Below are positions 6,464 to 9,626 of a DNA stretch of 9,626 bases, piece after piece. The stretch spans positions 1 to 9,626 of the forward strand of contig CAJPQU010000077.1 in assembly GCA_905372875.1 (NCBI GenBank), in the 5' to 3' direction. Numbering within the stretch: position 1 is the first letter of the stretch; each line of letters opens with the position of its first letter. The notes below the pieces were generated by a model. It was not told the origin of the DNA. It did no database searches and saw only the letters and a list, made by a program, of their open reading frames with translations. The DNA comes from an uncultured Schwartzia sp. Its GTDB lineage: Bacteria; Bacillota; Negativicutes; Selenomonadales; Selenomonadaceae. Both the position numbers and the translations under genes were made by a program.

Positions 6464-7705
6464 TCATGCCTCGTCTAAATATTTTTTCTGCTCCGGCGTC
6501 AATTTATCAATGATAATTTCCATGGAAGCCAACTTGATCTCGGCAATTCTCGTGTTGATCTCCTCCGGCATGAGGTAAACCTCCGGCTTCATATCCTGAT
6601 GATGGTGCAACAGATGAAGCGCCGAGAAAAACTGCACAGCGAAGGAAAGATCCATGATCTCCGCCGGATGACCATCCCCCGCTGCCAAGTTGACGAGGCG
6701 GCCTTCTGCCAAGAGATAGAGCTTACGTCCATCTTTTTGCTTAAATTCTTCGATATTCGTGCGCACCGTCTGGCGAGAAACCGACTGGCTTTCCAATTCG
6801 GGAATATTGATCTCCACGTCAAAGTGCCCGGAATTGGCCATGATGACTCCATCCTTCATATCGGCAAAATGGCGCGCCCGAATAACATCCTTATCCCCCG
6901 TAAGGGTCAGGAAAATATCGCCGATCTTTGCCGCCTCATCCATGGGCATGACCCGAAATCCGTCGAAAACCGCCTCGATGGCCTTGATGGGATCCACCTC
7001 GGTGACGATGACGTTAGCGCCCAGCCCCTTGGCTCGCATGGCGCAGCCTTTACCGCACCAACCGTACCCGGCAATGACGACATTTTTCCCGGCGATGACG
7101 AGATTCGTCGTTCGCATGATGCCATCCCAAGTGGACTGCCCGGTGCCGTAGCGATTATCGAAAAGATATTTACAGTAAGCGTCGTTGGCAGCGATCATGG
7201 GAAATTCTAACTTTCCCTTGGCCGCCAGCGCATGGAGGCGATGCACGCCGGTGGTCGTCTCTTCGGAACCTCCCAGGATCCCGGGCAGAAGCTCGCGGCG
7301 CTTCGTGTGGAGCATAGAAACGAGATCACCCCCATCGTCAATGATGATCTCTGGGCGGGTATCTAGCGCCTTCGCCAAAAACTCGTCGTATTCCTCCGCC
7401 GTGCAGCCGTGCGTAGCGTAGACCAAGACCCCGTCCTCTACCAAAGCGGCAGCAATGTCATCCTGCGTGGAAAGGGGGTTACTGCCGGTGATCGCCACCT
7501 CCGCCCCGGCGTTTTTCAACACTAAGGCCAAATAAGCCGTCTTAGCTTCCAAATGGATCGTCATGACGATACGCTTCCCGGCAAAAGGCTTCGTTTGAGA
7601 ATACTCCGCCTCGATTTGATTTAAGACCGGCATAAAATTTTTCACCCACGCGATCTTATCGTGCCCCGAAGGGGCCAAAGCGATATCTCGGATCATTGAT
7701 TTCAT
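6464..7705 (-). CDS. ahcY: S-adenosylhomocysteine (or S-inosylhomocysteine) hydrolase, short type
   Basis: 413 residues from the chosen start. Motifs: IHLEAKTAYLA (50-60), GSNPLSTQDD (74-83), IDDGGDL (122-128), EETTTGV (148-154), NDAYCKYLFDNRYGTGQS (174-191), NAD-binding GYGWCGKG (213-220), NSGHFDVEI (291-299) and LLAEGRLVNLAAGDGHP (331-347). The reaction splits SAH into homocysteine and adenosine with bound NAD. The protein ends at EQKKYLDEA and lacks the C-terminal KPDHYRY tail of the eukaryotic/common bacterial enzyme, matching the shorter Thermotoga/archaeal group. The frame is open ten codons further upstream (7735), but the ATG at 7705 has AGGAGG 6 nt before it and fits the family N-terminus. 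Relatives in methanogens prefer S-inosylhomocysteine, and mtaD is next door, so that substrate must be considered. Confidence 0.94.
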   Translation of the reverse strand: MKSMIRDIALAPSGHDKIAWVKNFMPVLNQIEAEYSQTKPFAGKRIVMTIHLEAKTAYLALVLKNAGAEVAITGSNPLSTQDDIAAALVEDGVLVYATHGCTAEEYDEFLAKALDTRPEIIIDDGGDLVSMLHTKRRELLPGILGGSEETTTGVHRLHALAAKGKLEFPMIAANDAYCKYLFDNRYGTGQSTWDGIMRTTNLVIAGKNVVIAGYGWCGKGCAMRAKGLGANVIVTEVDPIKAIEAVFDGFRVMPMDEAAKIGDIFLTLTGDKDVIRARHFADMKDGVIMANSGHFDVEINIPELESQSVSRQTVRTNIEEFKQKDGRKLYLLAEGRLVNLAAGDGHPAEIMDLSFAVQFFSALHLLHHHQDMKPEVYLMPEEINTRIAEIKLASMEIIIDKLTPEQKKYLDEA

Positions 7706-7711
7706 GTTGCT

Positions 7712-7717
7712 CCTCCT
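7712..7717 (-). promoter_or_regulatory. Ribosome binding site of ahcY
   Basis: Minus-strand AGGAGG, 6 nt before the ATG at 7705. It lies inside the longer open frame that begins at 7735 and therefore argues for the shorter protein. Confidence 0.85.
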
Positions 7718-7754
7718 AAAAAATAAAATCATCAATCTAAAAAACTTGTCTTTT

Positions 7755-7763
7755 ATTATACCA
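7755..7763 (-). promoter_or_regulatory. Extended -10 promoter motif proximal to ahcY
   Basis: Minus-strand TGGTATAAT, a perfect extended -10, with no convincing -35. Transcription from about 7748 would give a leader of roughly 43 nt with the AGGAGG ribosome binding site, a normal arrangement for the ahcY-mtaD-ftsK unit. It lies at the downstream edge of repeat copy B, directly after TAGTGAG. Confidence 0.6.
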
Positions 7764-7865
7764 TACTCACTAAACGCAGGCCGGACGCCCCTCCCCTTTA
7801 AAAGTGTTCCGGTATATATCTCACTATGCGCCCGCTCCCTGCGGTCGCGCTCGCTAAGTGTCCAT

Positions 7866-7874
7866 ATTATAGCA
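7866..7874 (-). promoter_or_regulatory. Extended -10 promoter motif at the upstream edge of repeat B
   Basis: Minus-strand TGCTATAAT, a perfect extended -10. TTGTTC lies 18 nt upstream and keeps the TTG of the -35 consensus. It is at the same position in the repeat as the TGGTATAAT of copy A, so it may belong to the repeat itself. A transcript from here would contain both hairpin units ahead of ahcY. Confidence 0.45.
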
Positions 7875-7911
7875 CAGATACAGCGAACGGAACAAGGGAA
7901 CGCTTGATGGA

Positions 7912-9159
7912 TCAGGTGGAAGCGACAAAAGCGACCTTATTAAAAGCTGCCTGATAGAGTTGGATTTGTCGCGACAGAAGCCAATCTCCTATCGCTTTCC
8001 CTCTGAGCCCCTTCGGTGCATCCGTGCCGCGAACAGACTGGATGAGGCGTAGATATTCTGAGGCATGCGCCAAATACGACGGCAAACTGCCGTGATCTTT
8101 TTGAATGATGAGAGAAAATCCTGCCGCCCCAATGGGAAGTCGACTAAGGGCCAGCAGCAAACGTACGATCTTTCCCGGTTTATTCAAACGCGGCGCCCGC
8201 ATGTGTTCCGCAATAACGAAGCGAGCCGTTTCCCGCCATCGTGTGGAAAACGGCAGACGTTTTCCCCACGCATCTAAAACCTCTATGCCACGGTCTTCAT
8301 GATCGTAATGATGCGGGAGCATCTCCGATGGTGTCGTCCCTTTTCCTAAATCGTGAGCGAGCGCCGCAAAACGGGTGACAACATCTTCATTTTCTGCTGC
8401 CACTGCGTCCACGATGTACATCGTATGCTCAAACGCATCGCCTTCAGGATGAAAAAAGGCCGGCTGGGTCTTGTCGATCAAGGCATGAATCTCGGGAAAA
8501 ACAGCCTCTAAAAGGCCTGCCTGCCGGAGGACGCGAAAAAAGACCGATGGACGCGGCGAAGAAAGCGCCCGCGTCAGTTCCCCTAAAATCCGCTCCCCCG
8601 GCTCTCGGCACAATTCGTCTTGACAAGCCGTCATATAGGAAATTGTTTCCGGCGTAACAGAAAAATCAAATTCGGCCGCTTGTCGCGCCGCCCGCAGGGC
8701 ACGGACCGGATCGTCCATAAAATGTGAAGACACAGCGCGAATGAGGTGTTTGTCAATATCGTTTTGCCCACCGTAGGGATCGATGAGCCTCTCGCCCGGC
8801 AGTTCCATGGCCATGCTGTTTATGGTCGTGTCCCGTCGAAAGAGATCCTCCTCGATGGTGACCGTGCCATCAGCCTCTACCGCAAACCCCCGATACCCAG
8901 TGCCCCGCTTTCGCTCCCGCCTCGCCAAGGCGATCTCCGCCGACCATTTTCCCATTGGTAAAAGAAAAACCGGAAACGAAATTCCCACACATTTCGCTTC
9001 CGGAAAGAGCGCGGTAAATGCCTCTGCCGTAAGACCGGCAACAACATAATCCTTATCCTTGGGTGAGACCCCACGCAATTGATCCCGTACCCAGCCGCCA
9101 ACCGCATAAACTTTTCCTCCGGCCGCCCGTACCTGCTTTACAAAGGCCATTTCCTGCAT
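7912..9159 (-). CDS. cca: tRNA CCA-adding enzyme with HD domain (E. coli type)
   Basis: 415 residues. The class II nucleotidyltransferase head has VGGWVRD (20-26), the metal-binding DKD (D35, D37), ISFPVFLL (60-67), EIALARRERKRGTGYRGF (75-92) and the neck region EEDLFRRDTTINSMA (103-117), FMDDPVRALRAARQAAEF (147-164). An HD phosphohydrolase domain follows, with H245, HDLGKG (269-274) and HHYDHEDRG (283-291). This layout matches the E. coli multifunctional Cca, which adds or repairs the 3' CCA of tRNAs and whose HD part has phosphodiesterase/phosphatase activity; Bacillus-type enzymes lack it in this form. GAGGT upstream supports the ATG at 9159. It follows thrB by 17 nt and is probably cotranscribed. 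No clear terminator is seen after its stop; the ahcY promoter region begins within 40 nt. Confidence 0.94.
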   Translation of the reverse strand: MQEMAFVKQVRAAGGKVYAVGGWVRDQLRGVSPKDKDYVVAGLTAEAFTALFPEAKCVGISFPVFLLPMGKWSAEIALARRERKRGTGYRGFAVEADGTVTIEEDLFRRDTTINSMAMELPGERLIDPYGGQNDIDKHLIRAVSSHFMDDPVRALRAARQAAEFDFSVTPETISYMTACQDELCREPGERILGELTRALSSPRPSVFFRVLRQAGLLEAVFPEIHALIDKTQPAFFHPEGDAFEHTMYIVDAVAAENEDVVTRFAALAHDLGKGTTPSEMLPHHYDHEDRGIEVLDAWGKRLPFSTRWRETARFVIAEHMRAPRLNKPGKIVRLLLALSRLPIGAAGFSLIIQKDHGSLPSYLAHASEYLRLIQSVRGTDAPKGLRGKAIGDWLLSRQIQLYQAAFNKVAFVAST

Positions 9160-9176
9160 AAAAACTACCTCAAACC

Positions 9177-9626
9177 TTAGTGCTCTTCTTTTACGATATG
9201 CGCACCTCGCCGCTCAATGTCCAAGAGCAGACACCGCGCCTCAATTTCATGGGCGCGAAACGCATGTACCATCGCATCGCCGATGGCGGCTTCTTCTCCC
9301 AAAGTATAAGCCATCAAGCACGGCCCTGCCCCACTCATGGCCGCCCCCAAAGCGCCCGCTTTCTTGGCCGCATCCATCACATCATACATACCGGGAATGA
9401 GTTCGGCCCGATAAGGTTGATGAAGTGCGTCGTCAAAAGCATGGCGTAAAAAGCGAATATTTCCCTTGATGAGCGCGCCCACCAAAAGCGCCGCTCGGCT
9501 GACGTTAAACACCGCGTCGGCAAGAGGAACCGTCTTGGGCAACGCGTTCCGCGCCAAGCGTGTAGACAGATGAAACGACGGAATCGCCACCACCAATTTT
9601 AAGGGAAGACGCGGCAAAAAAGAAAA
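9177..9626 (-). CDS. thrB: Homoserine kinase, C-terminal half
   Basis: About 149 codons are visible; the frame stays open to the right edge, so the start lies outside. The sequence KLVVAIPSFHLSTRLARNALPKTVPLADAVFNVSRAALL is characteristic of ThrB, followed by LHQPYRAELIPGM and the C-terminal GHMP-kinase motif GALGAAMSGAGPCLMAYT. The enzyme phosphorylates homoserine to O-phosphohomoserine with ATP, the step before threonine synthase. Usual family length is about 300 residues, so roughly half is missing. It ends with TAA 17 nt before cca. thrC or hom are expected upstream, beyond the window, but this cannot be seen. Confidence 0.93.
   Translation of the reverse strand, partial: FSFLPRLPLKLVVAIPSFHLSTRLARNALPKTVPLADAVFNVSRAALLVGALIKGNIRFLRHAFDDALHQPYRAELIPGMYDVMDAAKKAGALGAAMSGAGPCLMAYTLGEEAAIGDAMVHAFRAHEIEARCLLLDIERRGAHIVKEEH

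Larger units (their letters stand above)
7755..7874 (-). repeat. Tandem hairpin repeat, copy B (two units) upstream of ahcY
   Basis: Two units with a 54-nt period on the plus strand: CTCACTA at 7766 and 7820, AAGTGT at 7802 and 7856, each followed by a TATA-rich spacer. The second unit holds nested inverted repeats. Read on the minus strand, GCGC, GA bulge, CCGC, loop AGGGA, GCGG, GCGC gives an eight-pair stem, enclosed by CACT...AGTG. Positions 7802-7874 align to copy A at 2275-2350. The first unit is more diverged but keeps CACTAAA opposite TTTAAAAGTG. The element fills nearly all the cca-ahcY gap and has no coding frame. Confidence 0.72.

Noticed and set aside
6599..7210. Plus-strand 203-codon open frame opposite ahcY
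   Set aside because: Shadow of ahcY; the minus-strand frame has complete family motifs throughout.
7706..7735. Ten-codon N-terminal extension of ahcY
   Set aside because: It crosses the AGGAGG ribosome binding site and adds residues (MMILFFRRSN) not expected in the family.
7706..7911. SAH or SAM riboswitch ahead of ahcY
   Set aside because: The leader is explained by the repeat also found before sepF; I see no recognisable SAM or SAH aptamer core.
7875..7911. Intrinsic terminator after cca
   Set aside because: Only a short AGCG/CGCT pairing with mismatches and no following T run on the minus strand.

Overview
The window looks like a chromosomal housekeeping segment from a low-to-moderate G+C Firmicute, most likely a diderm member of the Negativicutes (Megasphaera/Dialister/Veillonella-like). 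The evidence is the combination of Gram-positive division genes (sepF, ylmH, divIVA) with an E. coli-style Cca protein carrying an HD domain, and a short Thermotoga/archaeal-type S-adenosylhomocysteine hydrolase next to an MTA/SAH deaminase. The lineage is an inference; no rRNA is present to fix it. Every supported gene is on the minus strand, so the biological reading order runs from high to low coordinates.

Reading in that order, three probable transcription units appear. (1) thrB (homoserine kinase, entering from the right edge) followed after 17 nt by cca (tRNA CCA-adding enzyme). (2) After a 206-nt gap with a tandem hairpin repeat and two extended -10 promoters come ahcY, mtaD and ftsK, separated by only 9 and 18 nt. 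ahcY and mtaD together form a route for removing S-adenosylhomocysteine and methylthioadenosine; ftsK encodes the septal DNA translocase. (3) After a roughly 330-nt gap holding a second copy of the same repeat, again with an extended -10, come sepF, proC, ylmH and divIVA (cut by the left edge). These are tightly packed: sepF/proC and proC/ylmH overlap through ATGA junctions, and the divIVA ribosome binding site abuts the ylmH stop codon.

The coding content is mostly conventional. The parts that deserve a second look are the two intergenic repeats (paired units of about 50-57 nt with inverted repeats, TATA-rich spacers and same-direction TGnTATAAT motifs) and the ahcY-mtaD pairing, which suggests that SAH may be deaminated to S-inosylhomocysteine before hydrolysis. 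I see no mobile elements, CRISPR arrays, tRNA or rRNA genes, and no convincing novel protein system.
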